A DNA stretch of 64,000 nucleotides from Paenibacillus sp. FSL K6-0276 (GCF_037977235.1 NZ_CP150276.1:6049267-6113266); one strand, 5' to 3'; shown: positions 15,795 to 25,569, counted from the first letter of the stretch. Numbers and translations: made by a program. Notes: a model not told the origin generated them from the sequence alone.

Positions 15795-17546
15795 CTACCC
15801 TAGAAACTCCACCGGACGATCCAGCTCATACAATCTGCGGTAACGCGGTTCTTTCTCCATTAGCTCCGCATGGGTTCCGCGCATTTCTACCGAGCCATTT
15901 TCCATAAATATCACTTCATCCATCTGCTCCGCACCCACCAAATGATGCGTTACCCAAATCAGGGATTTACCCTCCATCGCTTCAAACATCGTCTTCAAAA
16001 GATCACGTTCCGTCCGCGGGTCCAGCCCTACGGTTGGTTCGTCAAGAATCACGACAGGCGTATTTTGCAGCAAAATACGAGCTAACGCGATCCGCTGACG
16101 CTCTCCACCGGAGAAACGTTGCCCCGCTTCACGGACAAAGGTATCATATCCCTCTGGTAACGAGGAGATCAGCGTATCCATTTTAGCTAATGCCCCAGCT
16201 TCTTTGATCGCTTGTTCCGAAGCCTTCGGATCACCCATACGAATATTGTTCGCTACCGTAGTGTCAAATAAGTGTGGGCTCTGATTTAACACCGCTATAA
16301 TAGAAGGTATATGCTCGCCATAGGCAGCAGCAGCGATTCCATTAATCGTAGCGGAACCTACGGAAAGCTCAATAACGCCTTGAATGGCCTTTAATAACGT
16401 AGACTTGCCCGCACCACTTCGGCCGATGATCGCAATCTTTTTACCTTGTGGAATATCGAGGCTTAGATCGCGAACCGACCAGTTAACCTCTGATCCATAG
16501 CGATAACCTAGGTTCTCCAGCTTAATGTGAGTACTCTTCATCGCCTGAGGTAGAGCATCAACTACAGATGCTTTTTCAGACACTATGTTCTGCTCAGATC
16601 CGTCTACACCAGACAATCGCTCCAAGGAGTTACGGTACTGCGGAATTTTCTCTACCGCTTCGGAAACTGGCAAAAAGGCATCTGCCACAGGAAATACAAC
16701 CAAAACAAACGCTGCAATCAATGTACCTGCAATAGCACCATCCGCAAACTCTCCAGCAGCCCAATATACCATAGAAAGCACGCCAATCCCAATTACTGCT
16801 TGCCCAATGAATGTACGAAGACGTGCCCAACTGCGCAGCGCTGCATCGGTTTTGGCTACTTTCCTCTCATCTGCTTCATAAGTCTCTACGAACTGGCTTT
16901 GCCGTCCACTAATGACCCAGTCACCCATGCCGAGTACGGCGTCTGTAAGCTTTTGATAGAGACGATTACGCTCTACTTTGACTTCACGTTGGCGCTTCTG
17001 TGTGAACAACAGAGATAAGAAAGGCAACACCACTACTAACACCAAGATATACAGAGCCATCAACAGCGCAAAACCGATATCAAAAGTCCCCAACGCAATC
17101 ACTGCCGCTCCATAGATCAGCAAAGCAATGACACTTGGAAATACGGTGCGCAGATATACATTTTGCAAATATTCAATGTCATCCGCTAGCATCCCGAGAA
17201 TATCCCCGGTACGGAAACGCGATGACAGGAACAAAGCCTGTGGCTCCAAAATATTGTACAAACGCACACGCATCTTAGAAAGAATCCGCAAAATAGTGTC
17301 ATGCCCAACTAGACGTTCCACATAATGAATTACAGCCCGACTCGTTCCGAACGTACGCACACCTACAATCGGTACATAGATCATTAGGATATTTTCGACG
17401 GGTGTAGACGCTTTGGAGATCAGAAATCCTGAGGTATACATTAATGATGAGGCTGTAAAAATCGTCAACGCCCCAAGCACGATAATAAGCACAAAACGCC
17501 AAAAATACGACGATACATACGGAGCAAACCATCCTTCACGTTTCAA
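15795..17546 (-). CDS. cydC: Heterodimeric ABC exporter subunit for cytochrome bd assembly, CydC-type
   Basis: The 583-residue protein has six membrane segments in the first 300 residues and a C-terminal ATPase with Walker A GRSGAGKST, the signature FSGGERQRIALARIL and Walker B VVILDEPTVGLD. CydDC exports thiols (cysteine/glutathione) and is needed to assemble cytochrome bd. The start overlaps the cydD stop by four bases (ATGA). It is the last gene of the operon. In B. subtilis the names of the two subunits are swapped relative to E. coli. Confidence 0.9.
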   Translation of the reverse strand: MKREGWFAPYVSSYFWRFVLIIVLGALTIFTASSLMYTSGFLISKASTPVENILMIYVPIVGVRTFGTSRAVIHYVERLVGHDTILRILSKMRVRLYNILEPQALFLSSRFRTGDILGMLADDIEYLQNVYLRTVFPSVIALLIYGAAVIALGTFDIGFALLMALYILVLVVVLPFLSLLFTQKRQREVKVERNRLYQKLTDAVLGMGDWVISGRQSQFVETYEADERKVAKTDAALRSWARLRTFIGQAVIGIGVLSMVYWAAGEFADGAIAGTLIAAFVLVVFPVADAFLPVSEAVEKIPQYRNSLERLSGVDGSEQNIVSEKASVVDALPQAMKSTHIKLENLGYRYGSEVNWSVRDLSLDIPQGKKIAIIGRSGAGKSTLLKAIQGVIELSVGSATINGIAAAAYGEHIPSIIAVLNQSPHLFDTTVANNIRMGDPKASEQAIKEAGALAKMDTLISSLPEGYDTFVREAGQRFSGGERQRIALARILLQNTPVVILDEPTVGLDPRTERDLLKTMFEAMEGKSLIWVTHHLVGAEQMDEVIFMENGSVEMRGTHAELMEKEPRYRRLYELDRPVEFLG

Positions 17547-19285
17547 TGGATTCCCTCCAATTGCGACCCAATCAACTCATAATACGCACCCTTACGGGCA
17601 AGCAACTCCTGATGGGTACCGATTTCTGCCACTTGTCCTTGCTTCATTACTACAATAACGTCCATATCGAGCATCCAGTGCAGGCGATGTGTGGCTAGAA
17701 AGACCAGCTTTCCTTCAAAAAGAGGCACCATCGTCTCCTTCAGCTCATATTCCGTTTCAATATCCAAATGTGCCGTTGGCTCGTCTAATAACATAATCGG
17801 ACGACTGCTGAGCAAGGCCCGGGCTAAGGCTACCCGCTGCTCCTGTCCACCACTGAATGAACGACCACCGCTACCAATCATCTCATGAAGGCCATTCGGA
17901 AGAGTATCCACTAGCTGAGATAATCCAGTAGCCTTCACTGCAGCAGCCACTGCTTCCATAGAAGCCTCAGGGTAATAGAAGCGAATATTATCTGCTAACG
18001 TACCACTAAAAATATAAGGGCGCTGCGGGATATACGAGGTCTGTTTTCGCCAAGCCTCATCCGTTAAGGCGCTAACCGATGTACCGTTAACTGTGATATT
18101 TCCTGAAGTAGGGTGCAAGAAGCCCCCTAATATATCGACTAATGTAGATTTACCGGCTCCACTCTCTCCGATAATTCCAATTTTGCTGGCCCCTTTAAAT
18201 TGCAGGTTCACCGCTTCCAGCGAAGAAAGACCCGCTTCCTCGTATTTCACACTGACATCCTTTAATGTAAGTTGGCTATTTTCATGCCAAGTGAATATTT
18301 CTTGTGATGTTTTCGATGCAGGACCCACTACTTCAGCTTTTACTTCATCCTGGTCTATAATGCTCTTCATCGCCTCAGCAGCTTCCTTACCATCCAAAGT
18401 AGCATGGAAATCCGAACCCACCAGTCTTACAGGCAAGAAATATTCCGGAGCCAAGATCAGAATGGTTAAGCCCGTAACAAGCGTCATCTGATCGTTCACC
18501 AGCCGCAAACCAAGGCTTACCGCTACGGAAGCAACCGATAACATCGTAAAGAAGTCTAGCGCGAACGAAGACAAAAAGGCCACTCGCAATGTACGCATCG
18601 TCGCAGAGCGATATCGATCGCTGACGGTCGCAATACTCGTGCTATGACTACGACTGCGACCCAGGAATTTCAGCGTTTCTAGCCCACGGAGGGAGTCTAC
18701 GAAATGATTAGATAATGTGCGATAAGATTTCAGCTGACGGTCCATCTGCTTACGAGCTGTCATCCCGATCAAGATCATAAAAACAATAATAATCGGCATG
18801 GTGATCGTAAGAATAATCCCACTCGCGGTATCCATCGTGTAGATATAAATAAGCACCAGAATCGGTGTAATTGACATCCCTACCATTCTAGGGATAATCG
18901 CTTCCAAATATGTGCGGAACTTTGTTACGCCTTCCAGCACTAGTGTGACAAGATCCCCGGTTCCACGCCCGCCCACCATTCTGGGTCCAAGCTGGAAGAG
19001 CTTATCCATCATTTCCCTCCGCATGTTGCTGCCCGTTGCTTCCGCAAAGCGGTAAGAGACACGGCTCATCAGCATGGCGCAAGCATGGCGCACTAGAAAT
19101 GCAAGAAGGAACAATAGCGCAGTGCCCCATTGTTCCTTCAGAGGTTCTCCCGCAAATAGCGCAGAGATGACTTCTGCCAACCATTTGGCCAGCAGAAGTA
19201 TGGACAAGCTTTGCACCAAGGTAAGGAGGCCGACGATCAGAAAGACCGGCTTAACTCCTTTATACCCAAGCAAATTTTTATCCAT
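17543..19285 (-). CDS. cydD: Heterodimeric ABC exporter subunit for cytochrome bd assembly, CydD-type
   Basis: The 580-residue protein has an N-terminal transmembrane domain and an ATPase with GESGAGKST, FSGGQEQRVALARALL and IMLLDEPTAHLD. The segment APEYFLPVRLVGSDFHATLDGKEA is characteristic of CydD. It begins at the stop of cydB (TAATG overlap) and overlaps cydC, so the four genes are translationally linked. Confidence 0.92.
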   Translation of the reverse strand: MDKNLLGYKGVKPVFLIVGLLTLVQSLSILLLAKWLAEVISALFAGEPLKEQWGTALLFLLAFLVRHACAMLMSRVSYRFAEATGSNMRREMMDKLFQLGPRMVGGRGTGDLVTLVLEGVTKFRTYLEAIIPRMVGMSITPILVLIYIYTMDTASGIILTITMPIIIVFMILIGMTARKQMDRQLKSYRTLSNHFVDSLRGLETLKFLGRSRSHSTSIATVSDRYRSATMRTLRVAFLSSFALDFFTMLSVASVAVSLGLRLVNDQMTLVTGLTILILAPEYFLPVRLVGSDFHATLDGKEAAEAMKSIIDQDEVKAEVVGPASKTSQEIFTWHENSQLTLKDVSVKYEEAGLSSLEAVNLQFKGASKIGIIGESGAGKSTLVDILGGFLHPTSGNITVNGTSVSALTDEAWRKQTSYIPQRPYIFSGTLADNIRFYYPEASMEAVAAAVKATGLSQLVDTLPNGLHEMIGSGGRSFSGGQEQRVALARALLSSRPIMLLDEPTAHLDIETEYELKETMVPLFEGKLVFLATHRLHWMLDMDVIVVMKQGQVAEIGTHQELLARKGAYYELIGSQLEGIH

Positions 19286-20301
19286 TAGTATTCAAGATGC
19301 TCCTTCTCGTGAACCCGTTTATGAAAGACAAAGTAACTCCAAATTTGATATCCCAAGACGAACGGAAGGATGGTCAGTGCCACAATCGTCATTACCTTCA
19401 AAGAGTAATGTCCCGAAGCCGCATTGGTGATCGTCAAATTAAAGGCTTGATCGATAGAACTAATCATAACACGTGGGAATAATCCTACAAAGATAGAAGT
19501 TACCGACAACGCCATTACTGCTCCTGTCATTCCAAAAGCGTAGCCATCCTTCTTCTTCGTCATGAAATAACCCGATAGCACAAAAGCGATAATTCCAAGC
19601 GCTACAATAATCATAAGAACTGTACCGCGTTGTTCAAATATATCCGTCATGTAATAAGTCATTACTACGAACGCAAGCAGTAGAGCCGCAAGTGGCCAAA
19701 GCAATCTTTGTGCCATCTTCCGAGCGCGAGCTTGTAAGTCACCTACTGTGCGAAGGGTTGTAAACATCAGCCCATGCACCAAGCAGAGAAGAACTACAGT
19801 AAGGCCTGCTACTACAGTATACACATTCACGATATCTGTGAAACCCGCGTACATTTGCTTATCAGCATCGATCGGCAAACCTTTGATAAAGCTGGCGAAC
19901 ACTACAGCAAGGAGGAACGGTGGGAGAAAGCTGCCGATAAAGATACAAGCATCCCAAGTTCTTTTCCAAGCTACAGAATCCCGTTTACCTCTAAATTCAA
20001 AAGCGACACCACGCGCAATCAAAGCTAATAAAGCAAAGACAAAGGGAATATAGAATCCACTAAACAGCGTTGCGTACCATTCCGGAAAAGCCGCGAACAT
20101 TGCGCCCGCACCCGTTAGTAGCCATACCTCATTAGCATCCCAGAAAGGTCCGATGGAGTTAATCAGTACCCGGCGCTCTGTATCATTTTTAGCGAGAAAT
20201 TGTGTTTCCATCCCTACGCCGAAATCAAAACCCTCCAGGAAGAAGAACCCTATAAACAGAACTGCAATCAGCACAAACCACAATTCATTAAGAGATAACA
20301 T
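19285..20301 (-). CDS. cydB: Cytochrome bd ubiquinol oxidase subunit II
   Basis: ATG 20299-20301 is chosen because GAGGAGG lies just upstream and it gives 338 residues, the normal length; the frame is open further upstream within cydA. The protein starts MLSLNELWFVLIAVLFIGFFFLEGFDFGVGM, the classic CydB N-terminus, and has about eight membrane helices. Together with CydA it oxidises quinol and reduces O2 with high affinity. The start overlaps the end of cydA by 14 bases. Confidence 0.95.
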   Translation of the reverse strand: MLSLNELWFVLIAVLFIGFFFLEGFDFGVGMETQFLAKNDTERRVLINSIGPFWDANEVWLLTGAGAMFAAFPEWYATLFSGFYIPFVFALLALIARGVAFEFRGKRDSVAWKRTWDACIFIGSFLPPFLLAVVFASFIKGLPIDADKQMYAGFTDIVNVYTVVAGLTVVLLCLVHGLMFTTLRTVGDLQARARKMAQRLLWPLAALLLAFVVMTYYMTDIFEQRGTVLMIIVALGIIAFVLSGYFMTKKKDGYAFGMTGAVMALSVTSIFVGLFPRVMISSIDQAFNLTITNAASGHYSLKVMTIVALTILPFVLGYQIWSYFVFHKRVHEKEHLEY

Positions 20302-21691
20302 CGGAGCCCTCCTCGTTATATGGATCATGCGAATCCCCGTGATCGTTATCCATCTCATAAGGACCTTTTTTAATCACTTTCATAAACAAACCAATCATTA
20401 CTAATCCGAGAATTGCGTAAATCGTTGTAAAAGAAATAACAGAGAATAGAACCTGACCACTCGTAATATTAGGCGATACACTGTCTTCCGTTGTCATTAG
20501 TCCGAATACCGTCCATGGCTGACGCCCGAATTCGGTCATGACCCAACCAGCTGTATTCGCGATTGGAGGAAGCAGTATTCCCCATAACATAAACCGCATA
20601 AACCAAGTGTTTGGACGGTCCATTTTTTTGCGCCACATTAAGTACATAGCGTACATACCCAGTACAATCATTAATGTTCCTGCTAGAACCATGATCCGGA
20701 AACTCCAGAATGTCGTACGTACAGGTGGAATATAGTCACCGGGGCCATAGGCTTGCTCATACTCAGCTTGCAGTTCAAGCATACCTTTAACTTCACCGGA
20801 AAATTTACTGTATGAAAGGAAGCTCAGCATATACGGAATTTGAAATTCTCCAGTACTTTCTTGCTTTTCAGGATCAATGTTTGCCCATACGGTCCAAGGT
20901 GCTGGGTCACCACTCTTACCCCACAGTCCTTCGGAAGCCGCCATCTTCATAGGTTGAGTCTCAACCAAATACTGTGCTTGCGCATGGCCTGCCACGGCTA
21001 CACCAATAGAAGAAATAATACCTACGATCGCTGCAATTTGAAAAGATTTCTTAAAGAAAGAGACATCTTGTTTCTTCAATATCTTATACGCACTAATACC
21101 CGTTACGAGGAAGGCGCCTGTTGCATACGCAGCAAGAACCGTGTGCGGGAATTCAACCAACAATTGTCCGTTCGTAATAAGCGCGAAGAAATCGTTCATT
21201 TCTGCACGGCCATTATTAATCGCAAATCCCACAGGATGCTGCATAAAGGAGTTCGCTGCTAGGATCCAGAAAGCGGATAACATCGTACCGAATGCTACCA
21301 GCCAGATGGACATCAAATGTACTCTTTTGGACACCTTGTCCCAGCCGAATATCCAGATTCCAATAAAAGTAGACTCCAGAAAAAAGGCTGCCAGTGCTTC
21401 AACTGCAAGTGGAGCCCCGAATACATCACCAACAAAACGTGAATAATCAGACCAGTTCATCCCGAACTGAAATTCCTGCAATATCCCTGTAACTACCCCT
21501 ACTGCAAAATTGATGAGGAATAGCTTTCCCCAGAACTGCGCCATTTTTTTGTACTCTTCATTGCCTTTTCTAACGTACATTGTCTCCATGATCGCAATCA
21601 AGAGCGCTAGTCCGATTGATACCGGTACAAAGAAATAGTGGAATATTGTCGTCGACGCAAATTGTATACGCGACAGCATTACTGTATCCAT
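20288..21691 (-). CDS. cydA: Cytochrome bd ubiquinol oxidase subunit I
   Basis: The 467-residue protein starts MDTVMLSRIQFASTTIFHYFFVP, with the haem-ligand histidine in the FHYFFVP motif, and contains the Q-loop region, KMAASEGLW and GRQPWTVFG. Haem b558, b595 and d bind here. It is the first gene of cydABDC and its promoter region contains two TGTGA/TCACA-type palindromes, which suggests redox or oxygen control. Confidence 0.96.
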   Translation of the reverse strand: MDTVMLSRIQFASTTIFHYFFVPVSIGLALLIAIMETMYVRKGNEEYKKMAQFWGKLFLINFAVGVVTGILQEFQFGMNWSDYSRFVGDVFGAPLAVEALAAFFLESTFIGIWIFGWDKVSKRVHLMSIWLVAFGTMLSAFWILAANSFMQHPVGFAINNGRAEMNDFFALITNGQLLVEFPHTVLAAYATGAFLVTGISAYKILKKQDVSFFKKSFQIAAIVGIISSIGVAVAGHAQAQYLVETQPMKMAASEGLWGKSGDPAPWTVWANIDPEKQESTGEFQIPYMLSFLSYSKFSGEVKGMLELQAEYEQAYGPGDYIPPVRTTFWSFRIMVLAGTLMIVLGMYAMYLMWRKKMDRPNTWFMRFMLWGILLPPIANTAGWVMTEFGRQPWTVFGLMTTEDSVSPNITSGQVLFSVISFTTIYAILGLVMIGLFMKVIKKGPYEMDNDHGDSHDPYNEEGSDVIS

Positions 21692-21751
21692 ATTTTTCCC
21701 TTCCTTCTCCCCTTTTCGTTAATTATATTCTGTCAAAAATTTAATCTTTTA

Positions 21752-21822
21752 TGTGTGATAAATGTCACACAAAGAGGTCCATTTAACGGTGAAATTCAAA
21801 TGATTTGTGACAAAAATCACAA
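21752..21822 (-). promoter_or_regulatory. Two Rex/Fnr-type operators upstream of cydA
   Basis: TGTGTGA-N6-TCACACA lies at 21752-21771 and TTGTGA-N6-TCACAA at 21805-21822. Both fit the redox regulator Rex (TTGTGA..TCACAA) and the Fnr/Crp consensus (TGTGA-N6-TCACA). Known cydABCD control by Rex in B. subtilis makes Rex the first candidate; which protein binds cannot be told from sequence. Confidence 0.65.
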
Positions 21823-21848
21823 TTTGCGATAAAAAAAGCAAAAAAAAT

Positions 21849-21867
21849 AAGACGGTTTGACCGTCTT
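21849..21867 (-). terminator. Intrinsic terminator of the ydjO-like gene
   Basis: AAGACGG and CCGTCTT pair around TTTGA and, on the minus strand, are followed by an almost pure T run. Confidence 0.8.
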
Positions 21868-21914
21868 GGAGTTGTTCAGCGCTCTATAAAAAGCTTGACT
21901 CATAAAGGCATTGG

Positions 21915-22145
21915 TTAGGTAATGGAAATACCCTTCTTTAGCGATTTGAGATCGCCATTCGAATTAAGCAATTGTGGTAGCATCTTCGTGCTGCGAACCA
22001 TTGGAGAGTCACATAGACGGCAAGAAGGCGCATGTTCAAATGCGAAATTATCCCTCATCCATCCGTTACATCCATCATTGGTACACGCCCAAATCGCGGT
22101 ATTTTCTTCCGGTATTTCTTCCAAAGGTTTCTTCCGGTAGTTCAT
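21915..22145 (-). CDS. YdjO-family cold-inducible protein
   Basis: ATG 22143-22145 follows GGGAGGAA; a longer frame to 22172 has no ribosome site. The 76-residue product contains two Cys pairs, CTNDGCNGWMRDNF and CRLCDSPM, that likely form a zinc ribbon, which is the pattern of the YdjO family. It follows the cold-shock protein gene on the same strand but behind a terminator. The biochemical role is unknown. Confidence 0.85.
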   Translation of the reverse strand: MNYRKKPLEEIPEENTAIWACTNDGCNGWMRDNFAFEHAPSCRLCDSPMVRSTKMLPQLLNSNGDLKSLKKGISIT

Positions 22146-22196
22146 TGCCGTTCCTCCCATCCTGTAAGTCAATAGTGACTAACTAGATATAAAAAG

Positions 22197-22226
22197 ACCG
22201 TCCCAACTTTCACAAGCTGGGACGGT
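22197..22226 (-). terminator. Intrinsic terminator of the csp gene
   Basis: ACCGTCCCA (22197-22205) and TGGGACGGT (22218-22226) form the stem, with a T-rich run after it on the minus strand. Confidence 0.85.
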
Positions 22227-22237
22227 TTCTTCTATTA

Positions 22238-22438
22238 TTACAGTTTTACAACGTTTTCGGCTTGTGGTCCACGGTTGCCTTGAACAACGTTGAATTCAAC
22301 GCGTTGGCCTTCGTCCAAAGTTTTGAAGCCGTCGCCAGTGATTGCGCTGAAGTGAACGAATACGTCGCTTCCGCCTTCAACTTCGATAAATCCGAATCCT
22401 TTTTCTGCGTTGAACCATTTAACTGTACCTGTTTGCAT
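22238..22438 (-). CDS. Cold-shock protein (CspA family)
   Basis: ATG 22436-22438 follows GGAGG. The 66-residue product is a single cold-shock OB fold with the RNP1 motif KGFGFIEV and RNP2 DVFVHFSAI. It binds single-stranded RNA/DNA and melts mRNA structure at low temperature. A leader of roughly 70 bases separates the promoter from the start, as is typical for csp genes. Confidence 0.97.
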   Translation of the reverse strand: MQTGTVKWFNAEKGFGFIEVEGGSDVFVHFSAITGDGFKTLDEGQRVEFNVVQGNRGPQAENVVKL

Positions 22439-22502
22439 GTGTGTTACCTCCACAAATTTAAATTAATATGTTCTTTTTATCTTCAAACAAAGAAAAAATT
22501 CA

Positions 22503-22551
22503 CACATTGAAAAAGGTTGTATTACCAAATATAACAGCCCTTTTCAATGTG
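22503..22551 (-). promoter_or_regulatory. csp promoter embedded in an inverted repeat
   Basis: On the minus strand TTGAAA (22542-22547) and TAATAC (22519-22524) are 17 bases apart. The arms CACATTGAAAA (22503-22513) and TTTTCAATGTG (22541-22551) are perfect complements that span from the -35 box to beyond the expected start site, so they may act as operator or as a hairpin overlapping the 5' end of the transcript. Confidence 0.6.
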
Positions 22552-22856
22552 AAAATTAGGGACTAAATGTATGATTGATATCATATTACCACACCTGATT
22601 AGCAAAGGCAAGCAAGCATACTAATTTATCCGGTTCTACCCTAATAAGTATTACCTTCCAATGTAAGGGTTGCCAGTCAGGTCAAAATTCATTAAATAAG
22701 CTTACTTTTGCCATATTTATCAACATTTTAGAAGAACCAGATTCCCGATAGCGATACAAAGTACCGCTATCTCAGGAAGGTCTCCCTTCAAAACGAAGGG
22801 GTAGTCCGCTCTACTTGTCATTACTGCTATATCATTATATGCCGACTTCCAGCATA
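22552..22856. other. Intergenic region with two hairpins, no gene seen
   Basis: Between csp and htrA there is no credible reading frame. Two inverted repeats occur near the htrA stop: GATAGCG pairing with CGCTATC (about 22,745-22,770) and CCCTTC pairing with GAAGGG (about 22,790-22,801). Neither is followed by a good T run, so I do not call them terminators. Confidence 0.4.
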
Positions 22857-24101
22857 TTATTCCTCTGGTTTTTCAAGAAGTTTAACCGTCGTTTGATTGA
22901 TTTTCCCATTTCGGTAGTAGGTAATCTTCAGATCCTCACCAATCTTCGTATGATTATATAAATACTTGCGAAGGGAAAGCGTAGATATAATAGGTTCATC
23001 ATTAAATTTCGTAATTACATCATTGAACTGCAGTCCGGCTTCCTTTGCAGGTCCAACAGCATCCAGAACGACTACCCCATCCTTAACATTGTTCGGTAGG
23101 TTCAGTTCGCTCCGTTGATCCTCTGCGAGAGGAACGTACGGATTGTTTAAATCCACAGAATATACACCTAAGTAGGAACGGGCAATACGCCCTTTCTCAG
23201 CCAGTTCATTGGCGGTATCTATCACATGGTTGGCTGGAATAGCAAAACCCAAACCCTCTACACCTGCATCGGAGATTTTCATTGTGTTAATGCCAATGAC
23301 TTTACCATCCAGATCAACAAGCGCGCCGCCACTATTTCCTTCATTAATTGCCGCATCGGTCTGAATGACCTCTTGTTCCCAATCATATACTCCGTCCTGA
23401 TTTAGTGAAACGGGAACCTTCCGTTCGGTATAACTGACAATGCCTGAAGTCAATGTGTCTCCAAGTCCTAACGGGTTACCGATGGCAATGACCGTTTCAC
23501 CTAGGCGAAGCTTAGAGGAATCCCCGAGTTGTGCAATCGTATTGATGCCCTTGGCATCAATGGAGAGAACCGCGATGTCGCTCACTTTATCCGTTCCAAC
23601 GAGTGTAGCTTTACGTGTCTCGCCATCCACTGTAACGATTTCGAGATTGCTGGAGTTTTCAATGACATGGTTATTGGTAATGATAAATGCTTTATTATCT
23701 ACCTTTTTATAAATCACTCCAGAGCCTAATGCTGACTCATCCAGAATGTCCAATTCTTTATTATCTTCTTTATGATTGATAATACTTACTACTGCAGGAC
23801 GAACCGTAGCAGCCGCTTGAATGATCCGGTCAAATGGATCACTGCTTGGGGCAACCTCCCCAGTTGTTACTACCGACTTCGGGGCAGTCTCGTGGCTGAT
23901 TTGGCCTGTAAGCACACTGAATAAAAACACTGCCACGACAGCACTGATTAAGGAGCAGACGGCGGATATTTGCCAAGTTGACAAACCCTTGCGCGATCTT
24001 CGCACAGAATGTTTGCGGTTAGCAAATGATCCCTTTGATGCTTCATCCCCTCTGGACCGCGATACTTTAGTTGAATAGAAATCGTCATCAAACAATCCCA
24101 C
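22857..24101 (-). CDS. HtrA-like S1C serine protease, membrane-anchored
   Basis: The 414-residue protein has a cytoplasmic N-terminus, one membrane segment at about 44-64, a trypsin-like protease domain with His145 (NNHV), Asp175 (SDIAVL) and Ser257 (GNSGGA), and a C-terminal PDZ domain. It degrades or refolds damaged exported proteins. The start is GTG behind GGGGGAG. It is the last gene of the walRKHIJ neighbourhood (yyxA position in B. subtilis), separated here from walJ by a repeat and a small opposite-strand gene. Confidence 0.93.
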   Translation of the reverse strand: MGLFDDDFYSTKVSRSRGDEASKGSFANRKHSVRRSRKGLSTWQISAVCSLISAVVAVFLFSVLTGQISHETAPKSVVTTGEVAPSSDPFDRIIQAAATVRPAVVSIINHKEDNKELDILDESALGSGVIYKKVDNKAFIITNNHVIENSSNLEIVTVDGETRKATLVGTDKVSDIAVLSIDAKGINTIAQLGDSSKLRLGETVIAIGNPLGLGDTLTSGIVSYTERKVPVSLNQDGVYDWEQEVIQTDAAINEGNSGGALVDLDGKVIGINTMKISDAGVEGLGFAIPANHVIDTANELAEKGRIARSYLGVYSVDLNNPYVPLAEDQRSELNLPNNVKDGVVVLDAVGPAKEAGLQFNDVITKFNDEPIISTLSLRKYLYNHTKIGEDLKITYYRNGKINQTTVKLLEKPEE

Positions 24102-24171
24102 CGAAAATCTCCCCCTTCTATTGCCAAGCGTTCACAGTATCTAAAACCTGAACCTATAGCAACCACGTCCC

Positions 24172-24267
24172 AAGAAGAAACGACGTTGTCGTCCTTTATT
24201 AATGACAACCGTTTCTCGTAGAAATATAAGAACGTATAGGTGCAAAACTTATATGTTCTTATATTTG
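24172..24267. repeat. Intergenic hairpin repeat, copy A
   Basis: The unit has an outer inverted repeat (GAAACG..GTTGTC with GACAAC..CGTTTC) followed by a second hairpin ending CTTATATTT. It is nearly the same as copy C at 53,320, and its second half matches copies at 48,799, 60,610 and 62,954. The rest of the 24,102-24,570 gap is AT-rich, without a gene. Confidence 0.8.
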
Positions 24268-24570
24268 AGCATATACCTCTGCAACCATTAGACTCCAACA
24301 ATCACTAAAAAGTTTCACTTTATCCATTAATCCCACAATAGTTTCAGTTTATCGAAAGAATATTAGAATCTTTCAATATATCTTCTCTACTAGGAATATT
24401 TTGTAACTTAAAAGACTACAATAATAGAAATGGTCCTTAAATTTAGGCTTTGCCCATCATGTTTATAATTGTATCACAGGCAACCCCCAATTCGTGATTT
24501 TCCTAAGGTAAAAAGCCTGCGAAATTTTTACAACTTCAGTTCTGCTTTTACTATATGAGGAGGTATAATT

Positions 24571-24780
24571 ATGAATTCTTTTTCCACAAGTATGGATCTG
24601 GTTGAGTTTATCGGTAAGCTTGGTGATTTGAAGGATGAACACTATCATATGACCCTTGCCTTCAGCGCTATGATCGAATTAATGATCGATAAAGGTCTGA
24701 TCTCCCGCCAAGAACTAGAGCGAAAGACTGCCGAACTGGACCAGCTTATGACAACTGGCTCAGCTTATCCCATGGCGTAG
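24571..24780 (+). CDS. Conserved-looking small protein (69 aa), unknown function
   Basis: The ATG follows GAGGAGG, one of the best ribosome sites in the area. The product, starting MNSFSTSMDLVEFIGKLGD, is predicted helical with a hydrophobic face and a Lys/Glu-rich second half. It is the only plus-strand gene among the wal genes, and its last 35 bases overlap the 3' end of walJ tail to tail. No family is recognised. Confidence 0.7.
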   Translation: MNSFSTSMDLVEFIGKLGDLKDEHYHMTLAFSAMIELMIDKGLISRQELERKTAELDQLMTTGSAYPMA

Positions 24781-25555
24781 GTTGATCAAAATACGTATCA
24801 CACAGCTTAAACTCGCTATCCTTGAAGAAACAGCCCCGATCCTCCATCGCGCAACGTACCGACATTTTAGCCAAATCCATCATATTATGATCCCGGCTTA
24901 AATGCGCCAAATAGGTACGCTTGGTCCGTCCTGTGAGAATTTCACTAAGTGCTGCCCCGGCTGCATCATTAGAAAGGTGACCCATATCGCCAAGTATGCG
25001 TCGTTTCGTATTCCACGGATAACGCCCCATCCTCAGCATTTCGATATCATGATTCGCTTCCAACACCAATACATCCGCATCTGAAATCGCACCTCTTACC
25101 TTGTCGCTAACATAACCCAGGTCTGTAGCTACACATAGCTTTTCTTTCCCATCATAAAAGTTGTAACCCACTGGCTCCGCCGCGTCATGAGAAATCGCAA
25201 ATGATTCTACTCGTAGACTGCCAAAATCCCTATGCTGTCCCGACTCCATTATAATTCGGTTATAGTCGGGTATTTTCCCAATGCCTTTCTCAATGGCTCC
25301 CCAGGTATTGGTGTTTGCATAGATCGGAAGATCGTATTTACGGGCCATTGCCCCGAGTCCCTTGATATGATCGGAATGCTCATGTGTGACTAGAATCCCG
25401 TCTATATCATTACCCGTTAGCTCGCGCATGGCCAACAGCTCATCGATCCGCTTGGCACTTAGGCCCGCGTCAATCATAAGTGTTGTCTCCCCGTTCCGTA
25501 CCACCGTTACATTCCCGGTAGAACCACTGGACAGTACTGTAAATGAAATCCCCAT
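24746..25555 (-). CDS. walJ: WalJ (YycJ) metallo-beta-lactamase-fold hydrolase
   Basis: The 269-residue protein carries the metal-binding motif THEHSDH, further ligands at SHDAAEP and the aspartate in ATDLGYVS, and a late LAHLSRDHN. WalJ is thought to act on DNA (5'-3' exonuclease-like) and is always part of the walRK operon. It follows walI by 14 bases. Confidence 0.93.
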   Translation of the reverse strand: MGISFTVLSSGSTGNVTVVRNGETTLMIDAGLSAKRIDELLAMRELTGNDIDGILVTHEHSDHIKGLGAMARKYDLPIYANTNTWGAIEKGIGKIPDYNRIIMESGQHRDFGSLRVESFAISHDAAEPVGYNFYDGKEKLCVATDLGYVSDKVRGAISDADVLVLEANHDIEMLRMGRYPWNTKRRILGDMGHLSNDAAGAALSEILTGRTKRTYLAHLSRDHNMMDLAKMSVRCAMEDRGCFFKDSEFKLCDTYFDQPTPWDKLSQLS

Positions 25556-25569
25556 TTTCCTTACTCCTT

